64,000 nt of DNA from Bacillota bacterium (GCA_015059495.1 SVAI01000001.1:371246-435245), one strand, 5' to 3'; positions 15,194-25,172 are shown, counted from the first letter of the stretch. Program-made: numbers and translations. Notes: generated by a model from the letters alone, not told the origin.

Positions 15194-17503
15194 ATGAAGA
15201 AAAGCTATAAGAAAATTCTAATAGCAGTAATCATTATGTTAATCATCAGTTTATGCGTAGGTTTATCGTATGCATATTATATATTTACAACATCTCAAGA
15301 AGGAAATAACATAGTTAGGACTGCTTGTTTTAAAATAACTTTTAATGATGAAAACGATATTAATATAACTAATGGCATTCCAATGGAAGAAAGTGATGCA
15401 GAATCTCTGGTACCATATTCATTTACAATTAAAAATGTATGTAATTATAATATGGATTATTATATTAATATTGAAACATTAAATAGTACTACAATGGATA
15501 TGGATGCAGTAAGATATAAATTAGATGATGATTATTCTGAAATTCTAGGAGATGTCTTAAATAACGATTCATCAATGTTTTATAATAACAATGTATTAAA
15601 TTCTAAAACCATTGGATATGGTTATTTAGGACCTAATGATGAAAAAACTCACGCTCTTAAAATTTGGATTGATGAAAATGCTACTGCTGAGCAAAGTGCA
15701 TCTAAAATATTTGAATCAAAGGTTGTAGTATCATCTGAAATGAGATATGAAGACATTCCTGGAGCAGTTTTAGCTAAAGGACCAGTACTAAACGCAAGAT
15801 TAAAGAGTTTAGCAGGTGATATTAGTGAATATGCGGGAGAATATAATGAAGAAGAGAAACGATTATGTATGGAATATGCCTGTGAATTCTATTTAGGTAA
15901 ACAATTAGGTAACTGGAACATATTATTAAATACAGATGCCTATATAGGTGGAAAAGAAGTATTGCAAATGGTAATATCTGATACTCCACCTGGTAATGAT
16001 AAAGAAACAGTAGTTATATCAAGTGATGATTCTAAATACGAAATACTAGCATGGGTAGAAGATGCACCAGATAGTCCATATTATTCATATATTCATTTAT
16101 ATGCTGGAGGTAACCAAATATACTTTAATAAAGATTCTTCCTATGCATTTGCTGGCTTTTCAAATTTAGCAGGTTTAGATTTAAGCCAATTCAATTTTGA
16201 ATTAGTTGAAAACATGAAAGGCATGTTCTATCAAGTATCATCAAAATCTTATGGTGATTTAATACTTAATTTTGGCGAAAATTTTAATCCTAAAAGAGTT
16301 AAAAATATAAGTGGATTATTCCTAGGAAGTGGATTAACTGATGTAGTTAATTTTAATAGATTAAATAATTCTAAATTAGAAGATATTTCATACTTATTTT
16401 ACAAGAGTGAAACATATGGAGAAAGTGCAAGTTTAAGAGGATTTGATACATCTAGAGTAAGAAATATGGCTGGAATATATTACCAAAAAGAACTTTTAGA
16501 TGGAGAAATAGAAAGTTTTGATACCTCAAATGTAACTAATATGTCATACATGTTTGATGAATGTACTAATTCTTCACTAGATGTAAGTCACTTTAACACT
16601 TCAAAAGTAACAAATATGAGTGGTATGTTTAATAGCATGAGTAATTTAGAACACATTAATGTATCTAATTTTGACACTTCAAACGTAACTGATTTTTCTA
16701 ACCTTTTTTATTACGATAAGTCATTACAAGAGATAAATGTTACCAATTTTAATACATCCAAAGCTACTAATATGGCTGGAATGTTTAGTAATTTAGAAAA
16801 AATAACTACTTTAGATGTAAGTCATTTTGATACCTCAAATGTTACTGATATGTCAGAAATGTTCTATGGTGTTAAAAAAGTAGCTAGTTTAAATATAAGT
16901 AATTTTAATACATCTAAAGTAACGAATATGTCAAACATGTTTGATGGAATGTTATTATTAACGTCAATTGATATAAGCACATTTAACACATCAAACGTAA
17001 CAAATATGAGTGGTATGTTTGAGAACTTAAAAGCACTAACTTCATTAGATATAAGTACATTAAATACATCTAAAGTTACTAGTATGTCGGGTATGTTTTT
17101 TGGGCTAAATGTAGCGTCGCTAGATGTCAGTCATTTAGATACATCTAAAGTAGAAAATATGAATTATATGTTTAGTAAACTAAGTGCCATTACATCACTA
17201 GATTTAAGTAATTTTGATACTAGAAATGTTGCTAATACATATAGAATGTTTAGTGATTCAACAAATCTAACAACAATATATGTAGGTGATAATTGGTCTA
17301 CAGCAAACATTTCAAATTCAACTGCAATTCTAGAGGGATCTGGAGATATGTTTAAAGGTTTAACAAATATAGTTGGTGGATTAGGTACAACATATGATTC
17401 TACAAAAACTGATAAAACATATGCAAGAGTAGACTGTGGAATATCTACGCCTGGTTACTTATCTTATAAAGGTACAGGTGGTTACGCTTGTAATAATACT
17501 TAA
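15194..17503 (+). CDS. BspA-like (DUF285) surface protein, 12 repeats
   Basis: 769 residues. A basic N-terminus and hydrophobic helix end in LSYAYYIF, as in SipW-dependent camelysin/TasA-like proteins, followed by a beta-rich region (about 35-200). From about residue 320 come some twelve 24-25-residue repeats of the form FNTSKVTNMSGMF, the DUF285 leucine-rich repeat of BspA-like adhesins. The end, GGLGTTYDSTKTDKTYARVD then PGYL, is the usual cap of this family. There is no LPXTG anchor, so it is secreted or held by the N-terminal helix. It sits between two sugar-transfer genes and shares its N-terminal domain with the protein at 18552. Confidence 0.85.
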   Translation: MKKSYKKILIAVIIMLIISLCVGLSYAYYIFTTSQEGNNIVRTACFKITFNDENDINITNGIPMEESDAESLVPYSFTIKNVCNYNMDYYINIETLNSTTMDMDAVRYKLDDDYSEILGDVLNNDSSMFYNNNVLNSKTIGYGYLGPNDEKTHALKIWIDENATAEQSASKIFESKVVVSSEMRYEDIPGAVLAKGPVLNARLKSLAGDISEYAGEYNEEEKRLCMEYACEFYLGKQLGNWNILLNTDAYIGGKEVLQMVISDTPPGNDKETVVISSDDSKYEILAWVEDAPDSPYYSYIHLYAGGNQIYFNKDSSYAFAGFSNLAGLDLSQFNFELVENMKGMFYQVSSKSYGDLILNFGENFNPKRVKNISGLFLGSGLTDVVNFNRLNNSKLEDISYLFYKSETYGESASLRGFDTSRVRNMAGIYYQKELLDGEIESFDTSNVTNMSYMFDECTNSSLDVSHFNTSKVTNMSGMFNSMSNLEHINVSNFDTSNVTDFSNLFYYDKSLQEINVTNFNTSKATNMAGMFSNLEKITTLDVSHFDTSNVTDMSEMFYGVKKVASLNISNFNTSKVTNMSNMFDGMLLLTSIDISTFNTSNVTNMSGMFENLKALTSLDISTLNTSKVTSMSGMFFGLNVASLDVSHLDTSKVENMNYMFSKLSAITSLDLSNFDTRNVANTYRMFSDSTNLTTIYVGDNWSTANISNSTAILEGSGDMFKGLTNIVGGLGTTYDSTKTDKTYARVDCGISTPGYLSYKGTGGYACNNT

Positions 17504-17530
17504 AAAATAGCTTAATTGCTATTTTTATTT
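17504..17530 (+). terminator. Terminator after the first BspA-like gene
   Basis: AAAATAGC pairs with GCTATTTT around TTAATT, followed by a T-rich tail. Confidence 0.75.
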
Positions 17531-17595
17531 GTAATAATAAAAATATTTTACTATAATAAATACAATGAATACGAAGGGTAGAAAGAAGGTTTATC

Positions 17596-18459
17596 ATGAT
17601 TTCTATTATTATTCCAGCTTATAATGAAGAATTATCTTTAGAAAGCACAATTAAAGAGATAAAATCTACTTTAAAAGATAATAAAAAATATAAAGATTAT
17701 GAAATAATAGTGGTTAATGATGGATCTACTGACTCTACTAGAACAATAGTTTTAAAAAATAATGTAAAATTAATAGATAATCTAGAAAACATGGGATACG
17801 GTTATTCTATAAAAAAAGGAATAGATGCTTCAAAATATGAAACAATAATAATAATTGATGGAGATAATACTTATCCATTTAATGAAGTATTTAAACTATT
17901 AAGTAAAAAAGAACAAGGATATGATTTAGTAGTAGGAGCAAGAACTGGTAAATACTATAAAGAATCATTAATTAAAAGTTTATTAAGAAGAGCACTTAAA
18001 TTTATAGTTGAATATGTTTCTGGTAAAAAAATAAAAGATATTAATTCAGGTTTTAGAGTATTTGATAAATCTACAGTAAAAAAATACTATAATAAACTAT
18101 GTAATACCTTTAGTTTTACTACAACCCAAACTCTATCTTATGCTATGAACTATTTAACTATATGTTATGTAGACATAAGTTATCGAAAAAGAAAAGATAA
18201 ATCTAAAATAAAAATTATTAGAGATTCTCTAATATCTTTAAGATATATATTATCTTCTTGCATATACTATAATCCATTAAAAATATTTAATTTATTGTCA
18301 TTAATATGTATTATATTTTCAATTATAGGTTTTATATGTTCTCATTTTTTACATATAAATGCTGGATATATCTTAGGAATTGGTGGATTATTATTATCTA
18401 TAGTAGTATTCTCATTTGGACTACTAGCAGTATTATTAAAACAAATTATGGATAAATAA
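17596..18459 (+). CDS. GT2 polyprenyl-phosphate glycosyltransferase (DPM-like)
   Basis: 287 residues. The GT-A domain begins ISIIIPAYNEELSLE, has VVNDGSTDST for nucleotide binding, and IIIIDGDNTYP as the DxD region. DLVVGARTGKYY and INSGFRVF follow, as in dolichyl/undecaprenyl-phosphate mannose or glucose synthases. Two membrane helices close the protein (about 230-285). It should load a sugar onto undecaprenyl phosphate at the inner membrane face. The GT-C-like protein at 13534 is a candidate user of the product and the flanking adhesins are candidate acceptors. Confidence 0.85.
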   Translation: MISIIIPAYNEELSLESTIKEIKSTLKDNKKYKDYEIIVVNDGSTDSTRTIVLKNNVKLIDNLENMGYGYSIKKGIDASKYETIIIIDGDNTYPFNEVFKLLSKKEQGYDLVVGARTGKYYKESLIKSLLRRALKFIVEYVSGKKIKDINSGFRVFDKSTVKKYYNKLCNTFSFTTTQTLSYAMNYLTICYVDISYRKRKDKSKIKIIRDSLISLRYILSSCIYYNPLKIFNLLSLICIIFSIIGFICSHFLHINAGYILGIGGLLLSIVVFSFGLLAVLLKQIMDK

Positions 18460-18468
18460 TTTGTTTTT
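18438..18468 (+). terminator. Terminator after the GT2 gene
   Basis: AAAACAAATTAT pairs with ATAATTTGTTTT around GGATAA and runs into T residues. The 5' arm is in the last codons. Confidence 0.8.
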
Positions 18469-18551
18469 TATATTTACTAAAAGTAAAAAAAATACTATAA
18501 TAGATATATAAGAATAACTAAAGTAAGTAAGACTAAAAAAGAGGAATTTAT

Positions 18552-21500
18552 ATGAATAATAATAGAAAAAAACTATTAATTACAATAGGAGTATTATTAG
18601 CTATAAGTCTATTAATAGGTGCATCATACGCATACTATATTTTTGCAATCTCTCAAAGTGGATCTAATATAGTAAATACCGATTGTTTTAGAGTTACATT
18701 TACTGATGGCAATGCCATAAGTTTAGGAGATGCTATACCATTAACTGAAGAAGAAGCAGAAGAGTTAACTCCATATACTTTTACATTTAAAAATGTATGT
18801 AATCACGATATAGATTATAATATTAATATAGAAACTTTAAATAATACAACAATGGATTTAAATGCGGTAAGATATCAATTATATAATAACGAATATGATG
18901 ATACTGATATTTTAGGAAGCTTATTAAATAATGATTCAAGCATATTTATAAACCAAAATGTTGCCTCATCTAAAACACTTCATAATAGTTATTTAATGCC
19001 AAACGAAGAAATTACATTTAATTTGAAATTATGGATTGACGAAGATGCAACAGTTGAACAAAGTGCAAATAAAGAATTATATACTAAAGTAGTAATATCA
19101 TCGGTATTAAAATATGAGAATGCACCGGGAGCGCTTTTAGCTAAAGGAGCGGTTTTCAACGCAAGAATCAAATCACTATTTGGTATTGCTGATAGTGAAA
19201 TGACCGATGAAGAAGCATGTATTCACGATGATTTATTATGGAGTTATTTTGGAATAGAATGTTCGACTAGAATAAACAAATTAGTTTCAGCATTTAACAA
19301 CAAAAGTAAAGCACTAAATACAAATATTTACTTACGAGATGATTATGTTACAAGCATTGTTGTAACAGATGTACCACCAGGAAATGATGAAGAGACAGTT
19401 GTCATATCTGATGATGCATCACAAGAAGAAATACTTGCATGGATTGAAGGAGATCGTGATTCTGATGAAGAACAAGTATTAAAGATATATTCTCCAAGTA
19501 GAATTTATATGAATAGAAACTCTTCATATACTTTTGCTAACTTAGATACACTTGAAACACTAGATTTAAGTCAATTTGATTTTTCTCTTGTAGAAAGCAT
19601 GGAAGGTATTTTTTATAATTTAGGTCAAAACAATTATTTTAAATTAGATTTTGGTGAGGAATTCAGTTCACCAAACTTAAAAAACATTAGTGGTGCTTTT
19701 TTAGGAACAGACATAGCAGAAATTAAAAATATTGATAAATTTGATACTTCAAAAGTCGTTAAAATGTCCCACTTATTTGAATCAAGTCATAACACATTAG
19801 AAGGTATCGACCTTAGTAAATTTAATACATCAAAAGTAAAAGATATGTCATGGATGTTCGCTGGCTTTGGAGAACATGAAATAAATTTAAATGGTTTAGA
19901 TACTTCAAACGTAGAAAATTTTGAAGGAATGTTTGCGTATGAACAAGCATCAACTATTGATGTTAGTAGTTTAAATACATCTAAAGCTAAAAACATGGCA
20001 TTTATGTTTGCAAAAGAAACTGATGATTACGGAACAACTGGCCAGACATATACAATAATAGGCCTTGAAAATTTTAATACTTCCAGAGTAGAAAATATGT
20101 CAGGTATGTTTAAATATATGACTGAAACACAAAGCATTGACGTTAGTCATTTCGATACATCTAAAGTTAAAAATATGTCTGAAATGTTTAAAAGAATGTT
20201 CTATTTAGAAGATTTAGACGTCAGTCATTTTAATACATCAAACGTAGAAGATATGAGTTATATGTTTATGGGACTATCTAACGCATCAGAAATAGATGTA
20301 TCCAACTTTGATACAAGAAAAGTTAAAGATATGAGTTATATGTTTTGTGGTACAAACAATTTAGAATCTTTAAATATTACAAACTTTAATACATCAAACG
20401 TAACTGACATGTCAGGTATGTTTAGTGAAACGACAGGTTTAACATCAATAGATTTTAGTCATTTCAATACGTCAAATGTAACTGATATGTCATATATGTT
20501 CCATGAATCTGGAATACAAACAATAGATTTTAGTCATTTCAATACGTCAAAGGTAACAAATATGAGTTCAATGTTTGAAGGTACAAGTTTTACAGAACTA
20601 GATTTAAGCCCACTTGATACCTCAAATGTAACAAATATGTCTAAAATGTTCCTTGATTTGAATAGATTAACCAATTTAAATATGGGTTCACTTAATACCT
20701 CAAAAGTAACAAATATGAGTGAAATGTTTAGTGGAATGGAAGGATTAACGTCAATAGACTTAAGTCCACTTGATACCTCAAATGTAACAGATATGAGTGG
20801 TATATTTAATGGAATGAATAGTTTAACATCAATAGACTTAAGCCCACTTGATACCTCAAATGTAACAAATATGAGTTATATGTTTAGCGGTATGACAAAA
20901 TTAACAACAATAGATTTAAGCCCACTTGATACCTCAAATGTAACTAACATGTCAGGTATGTTTAATGGAATGACAGGCTTAACAACAATAGATTTAAGTC
21001 CACTTAACACTTCGAATGTAACAAATATGGCATATATGTTTAGTGGATTAAACAAAATAACTTCGTTAAATTTGAGTGTAATTGATACATCGAATGTTGA
21101 AAATATATCAGGTTTATTTTCTGATATGACTAGTCTAACATCAGTTGATTTAAGCCAAATTAACACATCAAAAGTTACAAAAATGAGCAGATTGTTCAAA
21201 GGTATGACAGGTTTAACAACAATAGATTTAAGTCCACTTAATACCTCAAATGTAACAGATATAAGTGAAATGTTTAGCGGTATGACAGGCTTAACAACAA
21301 TAGATTTAAGCCCACTTAATACATCAAACGTAACTGACATGTCAGGTATGTTTAGTGAAATGACAGGTTTAACATCAATAGATTTAAGCCCACTTAATAC
21401 GTCGAAGGTAACTAACATGTCAAGAATGTTTTATAAAATGACAGGACTATCTACACTTGATGTTAGTAATTTTGATACATCAAACGTAACTAATATGAAC

Positions 21501-21815
21501 GAGTTATTCAGTAATTTAACAAATATTACTGTATTAGACATAAGTAATTTTAATACAAAAAATGTTATGGCGTTATCAAGTATGTTTAAAAACGATGCAA
21601 AACTAACGACTATATATGTTGGAAATAACTGGAGCACAGCTAATGTTGATCAATATAGACATTCTGGAATGTTCACGGGCTGTACAAGAATAGTAGGTGG
21701 AGCAGGAACTGTATACGATGCATCACATACCAATAAATTATATGCTAGAGTTGATGATCCTACAAATGGAAAACCAGGTTATTTCACGTTAATGACTCAT
21801 ATTGATCCAAGATGA
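18552..21815 (+). CDS. BspA-like (DUF285) surface protein, 24 repeats
   Basis: 1087 residues, the larger relative of the 15194 protein. It has the same N-terminal helix ending ASYAYYIF and the same camelysin-like beta region (to about 200), then a linker with PPGNDEETVVIS. About 24 DUF285 repeats follow from residue 400, many in the form LDTSNVTNMSGMF. Repeats in the region 20.7-21.4 kb are close to identical at the DNA level, with a 75-base period, so copy number may change by slippage or recombination. It ends with the family cap (IVGGAGTVYD, then YARVD, PGYF). GAGGAA precedes the start. No cell-wall sorting signal is present. Likely a surface-exposed binding protein. Confidence 0.85.
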   Translation: MNNNRKKLLITIGVLLAISLLIGASYAYYIFAISQSGSNIVNTDCFRVTFTDGNAISLGDAIPLTEEEAEELTPYTFTFKNVCNHDIDYNINIETLNNTTMDLNAVRYQLYNNEYDDTDILGSLLNNDSSIFINQNVASSKTLHNSYLMPNEEITFNLKLWIDEDATVEQSANKELYTKVVISSVLKYENAPGALLAKGAVFNARIKSLFGIADSEMTDEEACIHDDLLWSYFGIECSTRINKLVSAFNNKSKALNTNIYLRDDYVTSIVVTDVPPGNDEETVVISDDASQEEILAWIEGDRDSDEEQVLKIYSPSRIYMNRNSSYTFANLDTLETLDLSQFDFSLVESMEGIFYNLGQNNYFKLDFGEEFSSPNLKNISGAFLGTDIAEIKNIDKFDTSKVVKMSHLFESSHNTLEGIDLSKFNTSKVKDMSWMFAGFGEHEINLNGLDTSNVENFEGMFAYEQASTIDVSSLNTSKAKNMAFMFAKETDDYGTTGQTYTIIGLENFNTSRVENMSGMFKYMTETQSIDVSHFDTSKVKNMSEMFKRMFYLEDLDVSHFNTSNVEDMSYMFMGLSNASEIDVSNFDTRKVKDMSYMFCGTNNLESLNITNFNTSNVTDMSGMFSETTGLTSIDFSHFNTSNVTDMSYMFHESGIQTIDFSHFNTSKVTNMSSMFEGTSFTELDLSPLDTSNVTNMSKMFLDLNRLTNLNMGSLNTSKVTNMSEMFSGMEGLTSIDLSPLDTSNVTDMSGIFNGMNSLTSIDLSPLDTSNVTNMSYMFSGMTKLTTIDLSPLDTSNVTNMSGMFNGMTGLTTIDLSPLNTSNVTNMAYMFSGLNKITSLNLSVIDTSNVENISGLFSDMTSLTSVDLSQINTSKVTKMSRLFKGMTGLTTIDLSPLNTSNVTDISEMFSGMTGLTTIDLSPLNTSNVTDMSGMFSEMTGLTSIDLSPLNTSKVTNMSRMFYKMTGLSTLDVSNFDTSNVTNMNELFSNLTNITVLDISNFNTKNVMALSSMFKNDAKLTTIYVGNNWSTANVDQYRHSGMFTGCTRIVGGAGTVYDASHTNKLYARVDDPTNGKPGYFTLMTHIDPR

Positions 21816-21823
21816 GTTGATTT

Positions 21824-21856
21824 GAAAAAAGATAGTATAAGCTATCTTTTTTCTTG
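21824..21856 (+). terminator. Terminator after the second BspA-like gene
   Basis: A 12-base perfect stem, GAAAAAAGATAG/CTATCTTTTTTC, with a 6-base loop. Confidence 0.85.
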
Positions 21857-21915
21857 TATAAATATATAAAAATACGATAAAATGTGCTATAATTTATGCG
21901 TTAGGGGAAATAATT

Positions 21916-22659
21916 ATGTTAAATATAAATAAATTAAATGTTAAAGTTTTAGATAAAGAAGTAATCAAAGACTTTAATTTAGATATAAAAAATGGCGAAA
22001 TTCATGCATTAATGGGACCTAATGGTATAGGTAAGAGTTCAATTTGTAAAACTATACTAGGAGATTCAAATTATGTTGTTGAATCAGGTTCAATTACATT
22101 TAATGGTAAAGATTTACTTTCAATGGATACTACAAGTAGAGCCCAAGCAGGTATTTTCTTACTAAATCAAAACCCAATTGCTATTGAAGGTGTAACTAAT
22201 GCTGAAATGTTAAGAAGTGCTTTAAATGTTAAATTTGATGGTAAATTAAACTTATTTCAATTTAATAAAGAAATGTTAGATATTTGTAAAAAATTAGATA
22301 TACCTTCATCATTTATTCATAGAAATATTAATGATGGAATGTCTGGTGGAGAAAGAAAGAAAAATGAATTACTACATATGTGGATGTTAAAACCATCATT
22401 CATTATTCTTGATGAAATAGATTCAGGTTTAGATGTAGATGCATTAAAACTTGTATCAGAGTCAATTAATGAATACTACGAATTATATAAACCATCTATT
22501 CTAATAATCACTCATAGAATTGAATTATTACATGCAATTAAACCTGAATATGTTCATATGATGAAAGATCATACAATAGTTAAATCTGGAGATATGTCTT
22601 TAGCTGAAGAAATCAATAAGAGTGGTTATAACAAGGCTAATGACGTGAAAGAAGATTAA
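21916..22659 (+). CDS. sufC: SufC Fe-S assembly ATPase
   Basis: 247 residues of ABC ATPase. Walker A is GPNGIGKSS, the ABC signature MSGGERKKNE (the SufC form), Walker B FIILDEIDSGLDVDAL, and the H-loop THR. SufC powers conformational change of the SufBD scaffold during Fe-S cluster assembly. It is the first gene of sufC-sufD-like-sufS-sufU, with AGGGGAAA as ribosome site. TTTATG-rich sequence before it contains TATAAT at 21889-21894, a likely -10. Confidence 0.96.
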   Translation: MLNINKLNVKVLDKEVIKDFNLDIKNGEIHALMGPNGIGKSSICKTILGDSNYVVESGSITFNGKDLLSMDTTSRAQAGIFLLNQNPIAIEGVTNAEMLRSALNVKFDGKLNLFQFNKEMLDICKKLDIPSSFIHRNINDGMSGGERKKNELLHMWMLKPSFIILDEIDSGLDVDALKLVSESINEYYELYKPSILIITHRIELLHAIKPEYVHMMKDHTIVKSGDMSLAEEINKSGYNKANDVKED

Positions 22660-22663
22660 TAAT

Positions 22664-23329
22664 ATGAATACACTATTATTAGATAAAGAATACTATCATT
22701 TTAATAATGAAGAATTAAATGTTATTATAACTAAAAAGAATATAACTATTGAAATAGATGGTAATGTTAAAATAAATGATTTAGAATCAAAAGAAGATAT
22801 TAATTTAAATATTAAAGTAAATGATAATTCATCATTAATTTATAATAAATATAATAAAAATTTAAGTAACTCTAATATTATTATTGATATAAATAATAAT
22901 ACTAATGTTAGATTTAATCAAAGTGCATATAATGAACTTGAAGGCGATTTTAAAGTTAACGCTAATATCTTAGGTAGCAATAATAATACTACTATTAATT
23001 TTTATGGTGTAACTAATCAAAAAGGTAAAATGATAGTAGATGCAACTGGAGATGTTAAGAAGAATTTAAAAAATAATGATATGTTAGAAAACGTTAGAAT
23101 ACTAGCTCTAAATGAAGAACAAAACATTATATTACCAAACCTTTTAGTATCATCTAATGAAGTAGTAATTAATCATAACGCTACATTATCTAGTTTAAAT
23201 GAAGATTACTTATTTTATTTAGAATCTAAAGGTTTAACTAAAGAAGATGCTAGTAACTTAATTTATAGAGGTTTTTTAACTTCTAAATTAGAAATAGATG
23301 ATGAAATAAAAAATAACTTATTAGATTAG
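22664..23329 (+). CDS. sufD: Short SufB/SufD-family scaffold protein
   Basis: 221 residues, about half the usual SufD or SufB length. The C-terminal part keeps the family core: ILPNLLVSSNEVVINHNATLSSLNEDYLFYLESKGL, with His171 in the place of the conserved active-site His. The N-terminal helical domain of normal SufD is missing and the beta-helix is shortened. It starts 4 bases after sufC and stops 11 before sufS, so the context supports a scaffold role with SufC. As no sufB follows sufU, this may be the SufD partner of a distant SufB or a minimal scaffold working alone. Confidence 0.8.
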   Translation: MNTLLLDKEYYHFNNEELNVIITKKNITIEIDGNVKINDLESKEDINLNIKVNDNSSLIYNKYNKNLSNSNIIIDINNNTNVRFNQSAYNELEGDFKVNANILGSNNNTTINFYGVTNQKGKMIVDATGDVKKNLKNNDMLENVRILALNEEQNIILPNLLVSSNEVVINHNATLSSLNEDYLFYLESKGLTKEDASNLIYRGFLTSKLEIDDEIKNNLLD

Positions 23330-23340
23330 GAGGTGTTTAT

Positions 23341-24537
23341 ATGAATAGAGAAGATTTTCCTATGTTATATAAAGATATAATATACTTTGATAATGGAGCG
23401 ACTACATTTAAACCTAAATGTGTTGTAGATAAGATTGTAGATTATTATACTAATTATACTGCTAATGCCCATAGAGGAGATTATAAAACAAGTCTCAAAG
23501 TAGATATGGAATATGAAGATGCTAGAAACATAGTACAAGAATTTATTAATGCTAAATCTAGAGAAGAAATAATATTTAATTCTGGTGCTACTCAAGGTTT
23601 AAATATGATAACTAATGGTTTCTTTGCTAATTTACTTGAAGCGGGAGACGAAGTATTAATAACTAAAGCAGAACATGCCTCAAATGTACTTCCGTGGTTC
23701 CATTTAGCTAAAACTAAAGGAATAAATGTAAATTATATACCTCTAGATGATAATTATTATGTAACTTTAGAAAATGTTAAAAGAAGTATTACTCCAACAA
23801 CTAGAGTTATATCACTAGCTCAAGTAACTAATGTTATTGGTGATTTAAGACCAATAAAAGAAATATGTGAATTTGCACATCAAAATGGTATATTTGTAGT
23901 AGTAGATGCAGCACAAAGTGCACCACATATGAAAATAGATGTACAAGATTTAGATTGTGACTTCCTAGTATTCTCAGGTCATAAAATGTTAGGGCCTACA
24001 GGCATTGGTGTATTATATGGTAAAAAAGAATTATTAGAAAACATGATACCTACTGAATTTGGTGGTGGTATGAATGAATCGTTTGATAATGTAAATGAAG
24101 TATATTTAAAGAAACTACCAACTAGATTAGAAGCAGGTACACCAAACATTGCAGGCGCTATTGGATTAGGTGAAGCAATAAAATATATTAATTCAATTGG
24201 TATTAATAAAATTCAAGAGCATGAAAAAGAATTAAGAAGATATCTAATTAATAAATTATCTAAAATAAAACATATTGATATTATAAACTATGAAAGTGAT
24301 ACAGGTATTGTGTCATTTAATGTAGAAGATATATTTGCTCAAGATGTAGCAGTATATCTAGATAAATATAATATTTGTTTAAGAGCAGGTAGTCATTGTG
24401 CTAAAAACTTAAAAGAAGAAACAGGTGTTAAAAATACTTGTAGAATTAGCTTATATTTATATAATACTAAAGACGAAATAGATAAATTAGTAGAACTATT
24501 ATCAGATAAAGATAGAATAATGAAAGAGATGATATAA
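23341..24537 (+). CDS. sufS: SufS cysteine desulfurase
   Basis: 398 residues of a class V aminotransferase-fold enzyme. SGHKMLGPTG carries the PLP lysine, VVDAAQSAPH the PLP-contacting Asp and His, and LRAGSHCAKN the catalytic Cys loop of group II desulfurases (SufS/CsdA). It removes sulfur from cysteine and passes it to SufU. AGGAGGTG lies before ATG 23341. mnmA (56.5 kb) also needs a sulfur donor and no other desulfurase is in view, so SufS may serve both. Confidence 0.96.
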   Translation: MNREDFPMLYKDIIYFDNGATTFKPKCVVDKIVDYYTNYTANAHRGDYKTSLKVDMEYEDARNIVQEFINAKSREEIIFNSGATQGLNMITNGFFANLLEAGDEVLITKAEHASNVLPWFHLAKTKGINVNYIPLDDNYYVTLENVKRSITPTTRVISLAQVTNVIGDLRPIKEICEFAHQNGIFVVVDAAQSAPHMKIDVQDLDCDFLVFSGHKMLGPTGIGVLYGKKELLENMIPTEFGGGMNESFDNVNEVYLKKLPTRLEAGTPNIAGAIGLGEAIKYINSIGINKIQEHEKELRRYLINKLSKIKHIDIINYESDTGIVSFNVEDIFAQDVAVYLDKYNICLRAGSHCAKNLKEETGVKNTCRISLYLYNTKDEIDKLVELLSDKDRIMKEMI

Positions 24538-24963
24538 ATGGATCAAGAATTAAAACGTGAAATAATAATGGAAAACTATCTTCATCCATTTAATAAAGAA
24601 ACGCCAAGTGATAAAGAAAAATATGACTATGTTAATTCAAATAATGAATCATGCATAGATAATCTAGATATTTATATGCTAGTTGAAGACAACATCATTA
24701 AAGATATCAAATTTAATGGTGAAGCGTGTGCTATATCAACTTCAACTACATCAATAATGATTAAATTATTTTTAAATAAAACAGTTAAAGAAGCATATGA
24801 AATATTAACCAATTATGAAAATATGATTAATGAACAACCATATAATGAAGAAATCTTAGGTGAAGCATTAGCATATGATGAAATATATAAGCAAGAAAAC
24901 AGAAAGCATTGTGCTTTATTACCTTGGAATGGAATAAAAGAATTATTACAAAAATATATCTAA
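24538..24963 (+). CDS. sufU: SufU zinc-dependent sulfurtransferase
   Basis: 141 residues of the SufU/IscU family. The three zinc-ligand cysteines are in NNESCIDN, GEACAIS and RKHCALLPW. The usual CGD is CID here; the Asp ligand is kept. Its start directly follows the SufS stop, indicating coupled translation. It accepts persulfide sulfur from SufS. A terminator follows the stop, closing the operon without sufB. Confidence 0.93.
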   Translation: MDQELKREIIMENYLHPFNKETPSDKEKYDYVNSNNESCIDNLDIYMLVEDNIIKDIKFNGEACAISTSTTSIMIKLFLNKTVKEAYEILTNYENMINEQPYNEEILGEALAYDEIYKQENRKHCALLPWNGIKELLQKYI

Positions 24964-24987
24964 AAGTGTCAAATGGCACTTTTTTAT
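24962..24987 (+). terminator. Terminator of the suf operon
   Basis: AAAAGTGTC pairs with GGCACTTTT around AAAT, then TTTTATTTT. Confidence 0.85.
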
Positions 24988-25172
24988 TTTGTCAAAAAAT
25001 GTATAATTTTCAAAATAAAAAAGGAAATCGCAAACTTATCGATAATATATCTTATGAAGAGTAAATTAATATTCTTCTAGAAAGGAGGTATTCTTACACA
25101 TATATTTAGCTTATGAATGAAAAGTGATATGAAAAATAAATAATAAGTATATGGATAGTAAGAAAATAAATA

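Noticed and set aside
20876..21418. 180-codon minus-strand ORF
   Set aside because: It is a shadow of the DUF285 repeat gene. Its repetitive composition mirrors the repeats and it has no ribosome site.
15194..21815. LPXTG or GW anchoring signals on the BspA-like proteins
   Set aside because: No LPXTG-helix-basic tail or choline/GW repeats are found at either C-terminus.
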